Assembly (NCBI RefSeq): GCF_900129615.1
Contig: NZ_FQWI01000001.1
Span: forward strand, 868,001 to 932,000
Direction: 5' to 3'
Origin: Pectobacterium carotovorum
GTDB taxonomy: Bacteria; Pseudomonadota; Gammaproteobacteria; Enterobacterales; Enterobacteriaceae
Length of the DNA: 64,000 nucleotides
The stretch's first letter is position 1; each line of letters begins with the position of its first letter. Under the pieces are notes generated by a model that saw only the letters and a list, made by a program, of their open reading frames with translations, searched no databases and had not been told where the DNA came from. Of this stretch, positions 41,756 through 50,521 are shown piece after piece. Position numbers and translations under genes: made by a program.

Positions 41756-42606
41756 TAACATCTCCTTAATTAATTTTCTCTATCTGTATAAAAATATATA
41801 ATTGAACAATTAATATTTATTCAATAAATACAGATAGCTCCAATACTCTTTTTCATAACAAAAAATACACATCTCTGGACAGATTATTTATATGCCCTGG
41901 TGAGAAACATAAACAATATGTTGATAGGCATGATCCATCAAACCACATCCATCACGGCGCGGTCGAACTGGTCTAGCCAGATACGGCGCAGGGTGCAAGA
42001 CATCTGCACAGACTGGCAGTGGAAAAAACGTCATCCTTTACACCCCATCTTTTACCGCACGTTCTCGTACCATGACTGCCTTCTTACATTCCCATGTTCC
42101 CTAAAGCCCAGGAACATTACCGTCACTAAAATTAGTGGTTAAATAGCAGCGACAAGGGTGAATAAAAACCAGAACACCTCTTCCTTACGCCGAAGGTGGT
42201 ATCGGCCTTTTGTAGATAATCTTTATATTTTCTAACTTATGGCATTAATATCTATTAAATCGATCATTTTTTTAAAATCTATCTATTTATAAGATATATA
42301 GGTTTTAGAAAAATGAATATTGTATTTAGAATATAACAATAAACTCAAAAATAAATAATAACAGTTTGTTATACATTTAAATAAATACTATTTGAATTTA
42401 TATTCAACCGCCGCAGGGAATGGCGATATATGAAAAATGAGGAAAATGGCGTGGGATAACGTGCTTTTCGGTGAAATCAACGTGCTATACGAACATCAGG
42501 GGGAGCAAAAAAACTCACCCAGACACCTTTTTATCAAGGCACCTGGGTGATTTAATTTTGTTCTCTATTCTTTAAATCAATCAGAGATCAGAATCACATT
42601 CCAGCA
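41756..42606. other. 850-base gene-poor region, possible decayed sequence
   Basis: No gene here convinces me. An 80-codon frame at 41900-42142 (+) lacks a ribosome site and looks like chance. The 41930-42140 stretch has higher GC than its surroundings and may be a remnant of an older coding sequence. Bases 42220-42400 are very AT-rich. The terminator of the 42607 gene lies at the right end. Confidence 0.5.
42507..42550 (-). terminator. terminator of the ribbon-helix-helix gene
   Basis: TCACCCAG-type arms (42515-42529 and 42536-42550, one mismatch) form a long stem. On the minus strand GTTTTTTT follows. Confidence 0.9.
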
Positions 42607-42888
42607 TTACTTTTTCTTGGAAGTCGCTTTAGATTTACCTTTCAGTAATTCCCGGAGTTTCTTGAGTTCTTTCTGCGTCAATGGCGCTTCTGCACCCACT
42701 TCCTCCGTACCCTGACTATCCACCGCTTCAGGAGACAGCTCAGAGGCCTGGTGGCTTTCATCAAAGCTTCTCAGCAACCGGGCGCTAACTTCTGCACTGA
42801 GGGATACCTCGTTTTCCAAGGCAGCGGCTTTGATTTTTTCTTTCAGCTCTGGGGAAATTTTCAGGGACAGGCTAGATATCTCACTCAT
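42607..42888 (-). CDS. Arc-like ribbon-helix-helix protein
   Basis: A 93-residue protein whose residues about 6-45 (SLSLKISPELKEKIKAAALENEVSLSAEVSARLLRSF) fit a ribbon-helix-helix DNA-binding domain: a basic/hydrophobic strand followed by two helices. The middle is acidic (EAVDSQGTEEVGAEAP) and the end is Lys-rich (KELKKLRELLKGKSK...KKK). Such proteins are often antitoxins or plasmid/phage repressors, but I see no toxin gene next to it. It has its own terminator. It may be a remnant of a mobile element or a free-standing regulator. Confidence 0.75.
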   Translation of the reverse strand: MSEISSLSLKISPELKEKIKAAALENEVSLSAEVSARLLRSFDESHQASELSPEAVDSQGTEEVGAEAPLTQKELKKLRELLKGKSKATSKKK

Positions 42889-43046
42889 TTTATTACCTTT
42901 CTCATAGGGTAAAATAGTAAGCTATGACAGCCAGCCTATAATGTCCATACTGAAATAAAAATTTAATATTTCTGTCACATAAATAGTTTAATTAATTTCT
43001 TAGCAAAGAGATTATTATTTCGCTATTTTTATTTTCCTGTCGAATG

Positions 43047-43346
43047 CTATGTATTTCCATTTTTCATTCTCCAGTCATCAATCATTTTTCTGGTCACGTC
43101 GTCTTTGTAACAAATTGGCGAATCGCCTCCTGCCCGACTCCATGCGCTACGCTTACCGCACTTGCTACCATTACGCGCTGAATTATAAGGACAAGGGCAA
43201 TAACCAGAATAAGACGAAATCGATTCCTGAATAATCTTTTCTTTGATCTGTTCATCAGAAATCCGAGAATTTTTCGCCATACTAGGTGTAGAAACAGAAA
43301 GCAGGGCAACAGCACACACCATCGCAACAGCCAGTGTTGTTTTCAT
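43047..43346 (-). CDS. small Cys-rich secreted protein of unknown function
   Basis: A 99-residue protein with a clear signal peptide cleaved after STPSMA (about residue 24). The mature part has the motif SYSGYCPCPYNSARNGSKCGKRSAWSR and then PICYKDDVT, giving four cysteines that may form two disulphides. I have the impression that this CPCPYN...RNG..CG.RSA pattern recurs in uncharacterised periplasmic proteins of other bacteria, but I cannot name the family. It stands alone, divergent from the toxin-like gene at 43502. Confidence 0.72.
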   Translation of the reverse strand: MKTTLAVAMVCAVALLSVSTPSMAKNSRISDEQIKEKIIQESISSYSGYCPCPYNSARNGSKCGKRSAWSRAGGDSPICYKDDVTRKMIDDWRMKNGNT

Positions 43347-43501
43347 ACCGAAGGTCTCATTTTAACCAGAGGATAGTAACTGTAGTACAAAATACACACC
43401 GCGGAGCGATGCCTCACGACTACCCATTATGGGTTAAAAAATTGATCATAAAATATTAACAACATAAAATGCAGGCGCTTCGAGGATAAAAGGAAACAAA
43501 C

Positions 43502-43687
43502 GTGCCACATCACTCCCTCTGGGAACTCATCAAAATTACCTACATGATCGGCTTTGTCGTTTCCCTGATCGTGACGTTCTTGTTAAGTAAAGACAAATCC
43601 CTGTTCATCCGATTTTTTGCGTCATTAATAGTCGGTCTAACCTGGCCGATGAGTTTTCCTGTTGTCCTGTTGTTCTCCATTTTTTGA
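43502..43687 (+). CDS. GhoT/OrtT-like membrane toxin family protein
   Basis: A 61-residue protein with two membrane helices (about residues 14-28 and 37-60). The C-terminal half, IRFFASLIVGLTWPMSFPVVLLFSIF, closely resembles the ends of E. coli GhoT and OrtT, including the LVG-TWPMS-P-LLFS pattern. GhoT damages the membrane and lowers ATP when its mRNA escapes the GhoS antitoxin; OrtT is an orphan version tied to stringent response. The start is a GTG preceded by AAGGA at good spacing. I recognise no GhoS-like gene within several kilobases, so an OrtT-type role is more likely. The assignment is by motif recognition. Confidence 0.82.
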   Translation: MPHHSLWELIKITYMIGFVVSLIVTFLLSKDKSLFIRFFASLIVGLTWPMSFPVVLLFSIF

Positions 43688-43770
43688 AGCGGCGTTTATC
43701 TTCTACACAACGCGCATGATGACTCAATGCCGCAACGCCTATGCTCGCCTCTTAGAGGGAATATCCCACA

Positions 43771-44277
43771 ATGCATAACATTCTGATCAGCGCCTGCCTG
43801 TCCGGCTTCCCTGTTCGCTATAACGGGACTGAAAAGAAATCTGTCGGCGAGTACCTTGCCCAGTGGCGACAGCAGGAAAGGCTGATTACGTTTTGCCCGG
43901 AGCTCGCTGCGGGTTTCTCAACGCCCAGACCTTCAGCAGAGATTATTCCGGCCTCGGGTGGCAATTCGGTCATCAAGGCTGGTGCCAAAGTTGTCGAAGC
44001 AACCGGTGGCGATGTAACCGAGCGTTATATCCTGGGAGCCTGGCTAACACTGCAAATGGCACAACAGCATAACTGCCGCTTCGCTCTCCTTACAGAAGGA
44101 AGCCCATCCTGCGGCAGTCGCATCATATACAGCGGACGATTTGATGGCTCACAAACGGCAGGCAGCGGCGTCACCGCAGAATTGCTGCGCCACCACGGTA
44201 TCGACGTGTTTTCCGATCGCGAGATCGAGCAGTTGATCGAACGGGTTGAATATTGCGATAGCCATGCTGATGCATAG
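43771..44277 (+). CDS. DUF523 protein, TudS-like
   Basis: A 168-residue DUF523 protein. Three conserved cysteines are in LISACLSGFPVRYNG (near 9), ITFCPELAAGFSTPRP (near 49) and TEGSPSCGSRIIYSGRFDG (near 113), matching the three ligands of the [4Fe-4S] cluster in 2-thiouracil desulphidase TudS. A role in removing sulphur from thiolated pyrimidines is likely but not proven for every member. GAGGGA precedes the ATG. It follows the toxin-like gene by 83 bases on the same strand. Confidence 0.87.
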   Translation: MHNILISACLSGFPVRYNGTEKKSVGEYLAQWRQQERLITFCPELAAGFSTPRPSAEIIPASGGNSVIKAGAKVVEATGGDVTERYILGAWLTLQMAQQHNCRFALLTEGSPSCGSRIIYSGRFDGSQTAGSGVTAELLRHHGIDVFSDREIEQLIERVEYCDSHADA

Positions 44278-44331
44278 TGTCGCTGCTGTCCCATCACCAA
44301 ATCCAAACGCGACAGCAGCGTTATGCAAAAA

Positions 44332-44760
44332 CTAACGGACAACTAGCACTGACATTTTCGCATGGCGAACAATGGCGGCAGCATTTGAGCCAAGCAGATA
44401 GGTTTTCACGTTCGGCCGCCGTGAACCGATGACAATTAAATCTGCATTAATCTCCTCCGCCAGCGCTAGCACTTCGTCTCTGGCCGACCCGAAACTGACG
44501 CTGCATGACAAACGCGATGCAGGAAGATCGATCGTTTTCATCAGTGATTTCAGCTTGTCATTCGCTTTCACCACCGCCTCATTCTCAAACTCTTTTATGC
44601 CAAAAGAATAAGCAGATAAAAATGCTGACGCATCCGGGAGGGAATGAAAGAGGTGGATTGCGGCACCCGACATTTTAGCCAACCTGACGGCATGCGTAAG
44701 CGCGTGCGTGGTGAGTTCATCTTCTTCTATATCTACTGGTACCAGGATGCTCGTGTACAT
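44332..44760 (-). CDS. universal stress protein, UspF-like
   Basis: A 142-residue Usp domain protein. The ATP-binding pattern G-x2-G-x9-G-[ST] appears in VIGSRRPNVKTYLLGSNAAAIVRHAKMSVLVVR at the C-terminus, most similar to UspF/UspG. The start at 44760 (MYTSILVPVDIEEDE) fits the family; a longer frame to 44775 adds five residues without support. UspF-type proteins are induced by stress and influence adhesion and motility in E. coli. It is a single-gene unit. Confidence 0.9.
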   Translation of the reverse strand: MYTSILVPVDIEEDELTTHALTHAVRLAKMSGAAIHLFHSLPDASAFLSAYSFGIKEFENEAVVKANDKLKSLMKTIDLPASRLSCSVSFGSARDEVLALAEEINADLIVIGSRRPNVKTYLLGSNAAAIVRHAKMSVLVVR

Positions 44761-44924
44761 AATCACCTCTCCCATCGTGGATAACTGATTATCTGTCAGC
44801 CTGTAAGAAGCGTAGTCTGCTCCTCGTCAGCAGAATATGATCCCGTTCACTTTTACGCATGTTGCCTGCAACTTTTAACCTGATACGCGCATAAAGCGAG
44901 CCGTTAGCTCACCGCCATTTATCG

Positions 44925-45380
44925 TTAAAGCGATCGTGAATAGATACGTGACGATTCACCCCAAGGGTGATAGCCCATTCCGGTAAAGTGAAATCCATAT
45001 TGTTCATAAAAGCCGAGCAGCTCGGTGCATAAATGCAGCGCAGAAAAACCAGCACGGCGCGTTTCCTGAGCAAGATGCTCAATCAACTGCCCCGCATAAC
45101 CCTTGCCACGATGGTTTTCTTCAACGTAAAGCGCACACAGCCAGGGATAAAGATCCATGCGGCTGATGAAATCATTGGTAATTAACCCTGCACCGCCAAT
45201 AATTTGCCCATTTTTCTCCAGCAGATACCAATCTGGCAATGGGTTTTCCGCATCAATGCAGTGGCTGATACAGTCTTCGTAAAGTATCAACGTCTCATCT
45301 GATGCCCAGTGGCGTTGGAAATAGTGGATCGCCTGCTCTTTGTATTCGGGGCGATTTCTGATAGAAATAATCTTCAGCAT
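44925..45380 (-). CDS. GNAT-family N-acetyltransferase
   Basis: A 151-residue GNAT protein. The acetyl-CoA pyrophosphate-binding loop lies in YVEENHRGKGYAGQLIEHLAQETRR near residues 90-114 (R/Q-x-x-G-x-G/A). The conserved C-terminal YEQYGFHFTGMGYHPWGESS is typical of this subgroup. It starts 4 bases after the isochorismatase-type gene, so they form an operon. The substrate is unknown. Confidence 0.87.
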   Translation of the reverse strand: MLKIISIRNRPEYKEQAIHYFQRHWASDETLILYEDCISHCIDAENPLPDWYLLEKNGQIIGGAGLITNDFISRMDLYPWLCALYVEENHRGKGYAGQLIEHLAQETRRAGFSALHLCTELLGFYEQYGFHFTGMGYHPWGESSRIYSRSL

Positions 45381-45384
45381 GGCA

Positions 45385-45909
45385 CTAACGACTCATCTTC
45401 CATGAAGCAACAATGTGCTCCGTGGTTTCTACCGTAATCGTGTTGCCCGGAATAATAAAATTCCGCCACACGTCGTTGTAATGCGTGACTAGCTGTTCGG
45501 CTTTCAGTTCGCCGCGATTCGCCGTCGTGTGGGCATCAGCTGCAATCGTCAGCGCATAGCCTCGGCTGGCTGCATTTTTAATGGTTGCATCAACGCAATA
45601 ATCCGTCGCACACCCGCAAATCGTAAGATGGTTAACGCCTAACTCAGCTAGCACACCGGCTAACGACGTGCGGTAAAATGCATCGCACGCCGTTTTGGTG
45701 ATAAACAGACTCCCCTCTGGCTGATGCAGTTCAGGTAATAGCTGCCATCCCTCGCTGCCAGACAGCATGCCGTCTTCTTCATGCTGAATAAAAATCGTCC
45801 GATCTGCTGCATCTGAAAGCTGGTTTATCAATGCGACCGTCTGCGCTTGTCGCGCTCTTGGCGTTGCAAACACCGCATTTTGCATATCAACCACTATCAA
45901 AACCTGCAT
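45385..45909 (-). CDS. isochorismatase-family cysteine hydrolase
   Basis: A 174-residue cysteine hydrolase. The catalytic Asp is in LIVVDMQNAVF near residue 8 and the nucleophile Cys in ICGCATDYCVDATIKNAASRGY near residue 110. Members hydrolyse nicotinamide, ureidoacrylate, isochorismate and other amides. The start at 45909 is chosen from AAGGA and the MQVLIVVDMQ start; the longer frame to 45957 adds 16 unlikely residues. It is co-transcribed with the GNAT gene. Confidence 0.88.
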   Translation of the reverse strand: MQVLIVVDMQNAVFATPRARQAQTVALINQLSDAADRTIFIQHEEDGMLSGSEGWQLLPELHQPEGSLFITKTACDAFYRTSLAGVLAELGVNHLTICGCATDYCVDATIKNAASRGYALTIAADAHTTANRGELKAEQLVTHYNDVWRNFIIPGNTITVETTEHIVASWKMSR

Positions 45910-45998
45910 CTTTTTTTCCTTATTTCGACGCTTAACATCGGCACACATTATCATCACGGAGGCAACGGCATGTCACCATCCCTACCCGTCAGTTCCGG

Positions 45999-46421
45999 CT
46001 AGATCATGCCCACTATACCATGAGGATAAAACTTGATTTCCCCTGAGCGCAGCAAATCAATATCAAACCAGCGAGTCACGATCGGAATACCGTTTGTCTC
46101 TATACCATGAATGATATCTTGTTGATAAAGGGACTCATCCTGAAAGCGAGCCTCATAAACAAAGACAATCTCATGGCCCGGCTTGCCATTGTAGGAGAAA
46201 ATATTCTCTGAAACGCCCAACAGCGAAAAGTCCTTGGTCGCTGCACTGATTTCCTCCTGAACTTCCCTCTCCGCCGCGGCCTGCGACAGTTCGCCAAAAT
46301 CAATGCCGCCACCGAGCGGTAACACATAGTGCTCATCTTTTATCGGGTCATGCCCTTCGGCTAACAGAATTTTGCCATTATTGCGGAAAAGACAAACTGC
46401 TTTTGCTCTGATCTTTTGCAT
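45999..46421 (-). CDS. Nudix hydrolase
   Basis: A 140-residue Nudix protein. The Nudix box runs from GGIDFGELSQAAAEREVQEEIS near residues 39-60 and keeps G-x5-E-x7-R-E-x2-E-E, but the glycine after E-E-x is Ser. The N-terminus KIRAKAVCLFRNNGKILLAEGHD is a typical beta strand start. The gene lies 90 bases upstream of the isochorismatase gene on the same strand. Substrate unknown; nucleoside diphosphate derivatives are usual. Confidence 0.88.
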   Translation of the reverse strand: MQKIRAKAVCLFRNNGKILLAEGHDPIKDEHYVLPLGGGIDFGELSQAAAEREVQEEISAATKDFSLLGVSENIFSYNGKPGHEIVFVYEARFQDESLYQQDIIHGIETNGIPIVTRWFDIDLLRSGEIKFYPHGIVGMI

Positions 46422-46887
46422 GCCAACGCTCCAAGTAAACTACAGCACTCTTTTGATAAAAAGACATTTATTGATAAACAGCCTGTATCACAGAAAAATG
46501 CCATCTTCTCGTACAGATAAAAATCTTATAGGACGTAATCAAATGCATTAATAGTCTTTATGTTCTGTTAATGTTTTTCTCTGCCTCCTTTCCTCTCGTT
46601 ATGTTTAACTTATTGAAGTTATGTATCTCTCATAATTATTCCAGACATAATATTGATGGGAAGCGAACAATTCATATTTATCCGCCTGACCATTGATCGC
46701 CGTCATACTTTCATGTGTGGAAGCATTGCTGAGTAACGCTGTGTTTATTTATCTTATCGACTGGTTTTATGCATATGATCGACTAAAGTTAAGTAACCGT
46801 TTCTTCATGTCTGGCGGATAGCGTGTTCGTGCTGTCTGGCAAGACGTGTATTCACCCTGTAAGAAAGCGCTAAAGGGAGGAAAAGCA
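46422..46887. promoter_or_regulatory. intergenic region between the Nudix and ariR-like genes
   Basis: A 466-base AT-rich gap between divergent genes. No gene is visible. Several TATAAT-like stretches occur between 46540 and 46800; the promoter of the right-hand gene probably lies in the last 150 bases. No clear operator seen. Confidence 0.5.
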
Positions 46888-47142
46888 ATGCATTCAGAGG
46901 TGCCCCAAAACGAGATCCCAACATCTGGTGGACTCGGCCTTGACTCTCAGGTCAGTGATACGGAAATACTCGGTAACATTGTGGAAGAAATCATTCAATC
47001 CGGTCATTCCGTCAGCAACAAGGCCATCATCGCTAAATTAGTCCACAAGATTGAAACAGAGGCCAATGCTGCTTTTCAGGAAAAATATCGCTCTTTGCTG
47101 GAACTGGTGGTTTATAAAACGCAAGATGACTTCCTGATTTAA
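46888..47142 (+). CDS. AriR/YmgB-like connector or biofilm regulator
   Basis: An 84-residue protein with weak but patterned similarity to E. coli AriR (YmgB), YmgA and YcgZ: ILGNIVEEIIQSGHSVSNKAIIAKLVHKIETEAN near the centre and LLELVVYKTQDDF at the end. This family binds the BluF blue-light/cold sensor or DNA and affects biofilm, acid resistance and Rcs signalling. The start follows GGAGGAAA. An upstream in-frame start at 46846 would add 14 residues without a ribosome site. Confidence 0.72.
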   Translation: MHSEVPQNEIPTSGGLGLDSQVSDTEILGNIVEEIIQSGHSVSNKAIIAKLVHKIETEANAAFQEKYRSLLELVVYKTQDDFLI

Positions 47143-47531
47143 TACGCAGTCAATACCTTACTCTATCGTTTTTCAGTAACACATATGCTTTCCAATTCGG
47201 CATTTATTTAATGTGCCCAAGGCTATTCAGGAATATGCGAGCAATAAATAACATCAGTGTTTATATTGTTATTATTCTGGAGTAATAACTATCGATTTAT
47301 TAATAATGAGTAACTCGATGCTTATTTATTTTTTACCAATCGTTAGCATTCATTTCTGAATGAATAGGTGATGGGAAAATCCGCCTCGTGTCTTCACTAC
47401 ACGTCTCAACATGCTCAGCCCAGAGGTTATTACGGACAATGACCACATCAACACCACAAGGTAAAAAACGACTCTGGGATTTTATAGCAGAAACGAAAAC
47501 GGGCTAGCCTAAGCTAACCCGTTGAATTTTT
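47143..47531. other. intergenic region before tRNA-Ser with terminator
   Basis: This 389-base gap is AT-rich and without a visible gene. Its right part holds the tRNA terminator. No attachment-site repeat of the tRNA 3' end is visible here. Confidence 0.55.
47499..47522 (-). terminator. tRNA-Ser terminator
   Basis: ACGGGCTAGC and GCTAACCCGT pair with one G-U wobble; the minus-strand continuation TTTTCGTTT provides the U-tract. Confidence 0.8.
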
Positions 47532-47619
47532 TGGCGGAGGAGTAGAGATTCGAACTCTAGAACACTTTCGCGTCGCCGGTTTTCAAGACCGGTGCCTTCA
47601 ACCACTCGGCCACTCCTCC
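47532..47619 (-). tRNA. serT: tRNA-Ser (anticodon UGA)
   Basis: On the minus strand the gene runs from GGAGGAGTGGCCGAG to CTACTCCTCCGCCA, 88 bases with an encoded CCA. The anticodon loop CTTGAAA gives UGA, reading UCA-type serine codons. The long variable arm (CGACGCGAAAGTGTTC) is that of a class II tRNA, and the sequence is very close to E. coli serT. It lies beside yccA, as in E. coli. Confidence 0.97.
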
Positions 47620-47907
47620 GCAATGACGCGAACTATAAACAGTGTGTGAGATCTTGTAAAGCATCACAGCGCTCGATTGCCTGAAAAATAATCTAACGCA
47701 ACGCAATTGCACGTAAAAACGCCACGTGACAGATAAAATAGTGCAATTTATCTCCGGCATCACACGACTTGCAGAACAAAATACGAGCGCTGGCACACAG
47801 AATGGAAAAACTTCAGCGTAAAGAAGGGTAAACCACCTTTAATAACGTCCTGCAACTATTTACTCTTTGACATTGGATAATAGCACCCTGAAGAGAGAGT
47901 CGCTGAT

Positions 47908-48567
47908 ATGGATCGTATTGTTGTTTCTTCTACCCGTGAAAGCTCGCTACTCAGCACGCACAAAGTGCTGCGCAACACCTATTTCCTACTGTCGCTGACG
48001 CTGGGTTTTTCTGCCGTTACCGCAACGGCAAGTACTGTACTTAACCTGCCCGCACCTGGCTTAATTCTGATGCTGGTTGGTTTTTATGGTCTCATGTTCC
48101 TGACGCACAAACTGGCGAACAGTCCTGCCGGTATTCTGGCGGCGTTCGCACTGACCGGATTCATGGGCTATACGCTGGGCCCGATTTTAAGCTCGCTGAT
48201 TTCTTCCGGCGCAGGCGACATTGTCATGCTGGCTCTCGGCGGTACGGCGGTGGTGTTCTTCTGCTGTTCAGCTTATGTCTTAACGACACGTAAGGATATG
48301 TCCTTCCTGTCAGGCATGATGATGGCAGGATTCGTTGTTCTGGTTGTTGCCGTCATCGCCAATCTGTTCCTACAGATTCCAGCCTTGCATCTGGCAATCA
48401 GCGCCCTGTTCATTCTGTTCTCTGCAGGTGCCATCTTGTGGGAAACCAGTAACATCATCCACGGTGGCGAAACCAACTACATCCGGGCGACGGTTAGCCT
48501 GTATGTCTCGATATACAATATCTTCGTTAGCCTGTTGAGCATTCTGGGCATCATGCGTAACGACTAA
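47908..48567 (+). CDS. yccA: FtsH modulator YccA (Bax inhibitor-1 family)
   Basis: A 219-residue protein with seven predicted membrane helices, the BI-1 (TMBIM) architecture. The N-terminus [28 protein letters not shown] matches E. coli YccA, including the short cytoplasmic tail that FtsH grips. YccA restrains FtsH and protects jammed Sec translocons; CpxR controls it in E. coli. A terminator follows. Confidence 0.95.
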   Translation: MDRIVVSSTRESSLLSTHKVLRNTYFLLSLTLGFSAVTATASTVLNLPAPGLILMLVGFYGLMFLTHKLANSPAGILAAFALTGFMGYTLGPILSSLISSGAGDIVMLALGGTAVVFFCCSAYVLTTRKDMSFLSGMMMAGFVVLVVAVIANLFLQIPALHLAISALFILFSAGAILWETSNIIHGGETNYIRATVSLYVSIYNIFVSLLSILGIMRND

Positions 48568-48590
48568 GTCTTGTCTATTGCCGCACCGAG

Positions 48591-48615
48591 AAAGCCCCAT
48601 CTGGGGCTTTTTTTA
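48591..48615 (+). terminator. yccA terminator
   Basis: AAAGCCCC-ATCT-GGGGCTTT followed by TTTTATT. Confidence 0.93.
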
Positions 48616-48676
48616 TTCCGGCGCTGCCAGAAAAATTTGTTAAACTACGGGCTGAACTATCGCAGTCGGAGAGAAG

Positions 48677-49006
48677 ATGTTGGAGTTTGAAGGGCGAACA
48701 ATCGCAACTGACGCGCAGGGTTACCTGATGGATAGCACCGCATGGAGTGAAGCATTGGCTCCCGTGTTGGCGGAACAGGAAGGCATCATGTTGACTGAAC
48801 CGCATTGGGAAGTCGTCCGATTTGTGCGGAATTTTTATCAGGAGTTCAATACGTCCCCCGCGATACGCATGTTGGTTAAGGCGATGGCGCAAAAGTACGG
48901 TGAGGAGAAAGGAAATAGCCGCTACCTGTATAAACTGTTTCCAAAAGGGCCAGCCAAGCAGGCAACTAAAATCGCTGGCTTACCCAAACCGGTGAAATGC
49001 ATCTAG
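48677..49006 (+). CDS. tusE: sulphurtransferase TusE
   Basis: TusE accepts sulphur from TusBCD and passes it to MnmA for 2-thiouridine in tRNA. The 109-residue protein has the E. coli length, with [28 protein letters not shown] in the centre and the acceptor Cys second from the end in GLPKPVKCI. It is convergent with acyP. Confidence 0.97.
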   Translation: MLEFEGRTIATDAQGYLMDSTAWSEALAPVLAEQEGIMLTEPHWEVVRFVRNFYQEFNTSPAIRMLVKAMAQKYGEEKGNSRYLYKLFPKGPAKQATKIAGLPKPVKCI

Positions 49007-49018
49007 CGTTGCCTAGGT

Positions 49019-49297
49019 TCAATAGCGGATCGTAAAACCTTCATAGTCCGTCTTGCCATGTGGCTCAATAAGCACCTTATCCACTCTGGCGCTTCGTGGG
49101 CCCCCTTGCTTCAACCACTCAATCAACGCGTCTACCGCATGAGGTTCACCGCTTGCGACTACCTCCACACTGCCATCATCACAATTGCGTGCATACCCAT
49201 TGAGTCCAAGCCGCATGACCTGATGCTGCGTGCTGTAACGAAATCCAACGCCTTGAACCACACCATAGACATAGGCGACAGTCGCTATCTTTGTCAT
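49019..49297 (-). CDS. acyP: acylphosphatase
   Basis: A small enzyme that hydrolyses acyl phosphates. The 92-residue frame from [12 protein letters not shown] has the catalytic Arg in [13 protein letters not shown] near residue 20 and the Asn in [19 protein letters not shown] near residue 38. The start at 49297 follows GGGGGGAG. A longer in-frame reading to 49420 overlaps the upstream promoter region and is rejected. Same position as E. coli yccX. Confidence 0.95.
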   Translation of the reverse strand: MTKIATVAYVYGVVQGVGFRYSTQHQVMRLGLNGYARNCDDGSVEVVASGEPHAVDALIEWLKQGGPRSARVDKVLIEPHGKTDYEGFTIRY

Positions 49298-49441
49298 CTT
49301 CTCCCCCCTTTCCAGCCCTGCGACCACACAACATTTCATTAGCAGGGCTGTATCTTCTAAAAATTTACACCATACTGTTAATAATGTGTTCAGCCAGTGA
49401 TTCATCAACGAACACATCACTTGAAAAACGCTGTACGCTAA

Positions 49442-49831
<390 letters not shown>

Positions 49832-49913
49832 TTTTTCACGACAAGCAAATACTGGCGACCAAAGACAAATATTGGCGATGTGGTGGTATTCAGCATCGCC
49901 TACTATCTGCAAC

Positions 49914-50327
49914 TTATTTTTCCAACCCCAGCCGCGGGATTTCAATTTTCGGGCAGCGATCCATCACGACTTTCAGCCCGGCATCGTGAGCCAAAATTGC
50001 TGCTTGCTCATTAATGACCCCAATCTGTAGCCACAGCACGGTAGCGCCGATGGCGATGGCCTCTTTGGCAATATCATAGGCCGCTTCCGGCTGGCGAAAA
50101 ACATCCACCATATCAACCGGTTTAGGAATATCCTCTAAGCTGGCATACGCTTTTTGACCTAAAAGTGTCTGGCCGGCCAGTTTGGGGCTAACGGGGATAA
50201 CGTCGTAGCCCTGCTTAAGCAAATACGCCATCACACCATAACTCGGACGGGATGGATTATCGCTGGCACCCACTACCGCAATGGTTTTTACCGTTTCCAG
50301 TACAGACTCAATCTCTTTGTCATTCAT
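49914..50327 (-). CDS. yccU: CoA-binding domain protein YccU
   Basis: A 137-residue Rossmann-fold protein with the CoA-binding motif TIAVVGASDNPSRPSYGVMAYLLKQGYDVIPVSP near residues 15-48 and VLWLQIGVINEQAA near 97. The start at 50327 gives the E. coli length; a TTG at 50336 would add three residues. It probably binds CoA or a CoA-like cofactor, but the role is unknown. It is divergent from yccT. Confidence 0.93.
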   Translation of the reverse strand: MNDKEIESVLETVKTIAVVGASDNPSRPSYGVMAYLLKQGYDVIPVSPKLAGQTLLGQKAYASLEDIPKPVDMVDVFRQPEAAYDIAKEAIAIGATVLWLQIGVINEQAAILAHDAGLKVVMDRCPKIEIPRLGLEK

Positions 50328-50521
50328 GCGATTCAACCTCTCTTGCGTGATTGATTACAGTGTATCGCACATTCTACGAATAGCATGAAATGGCTTAAGA
50401 CCACCTCCATCTGCGCCCTATAGCGCGAAAAATGCCATAACAGCCTGTTTCAAATTGAAACCTTTGACACATTCAGACAATTCCTCAACAATACTCGGAT
50501 TACGTTCCATCTGGGTAAATT

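Noticed and set aside
41900-42142. An 80-codon frame on the plus strand
   Set aside because: No ribosome site, unusual composition for a protein, and no family resemblance. Reported only as possible decayed sequence.
47532-47619. tRNA-Ser as an integration site for an island
   Set aside because: No integrase gene and no direct repeat of the tRNA 3' end is visible on either side within the window.
49430-49436. CTTGAAA before hspQ as a sigma-32 -35 element
   Set aside because: I could not find a matching CCCCAT-type -10 at the right distance, so a heat-shock promoter is not supported from sequence alone.
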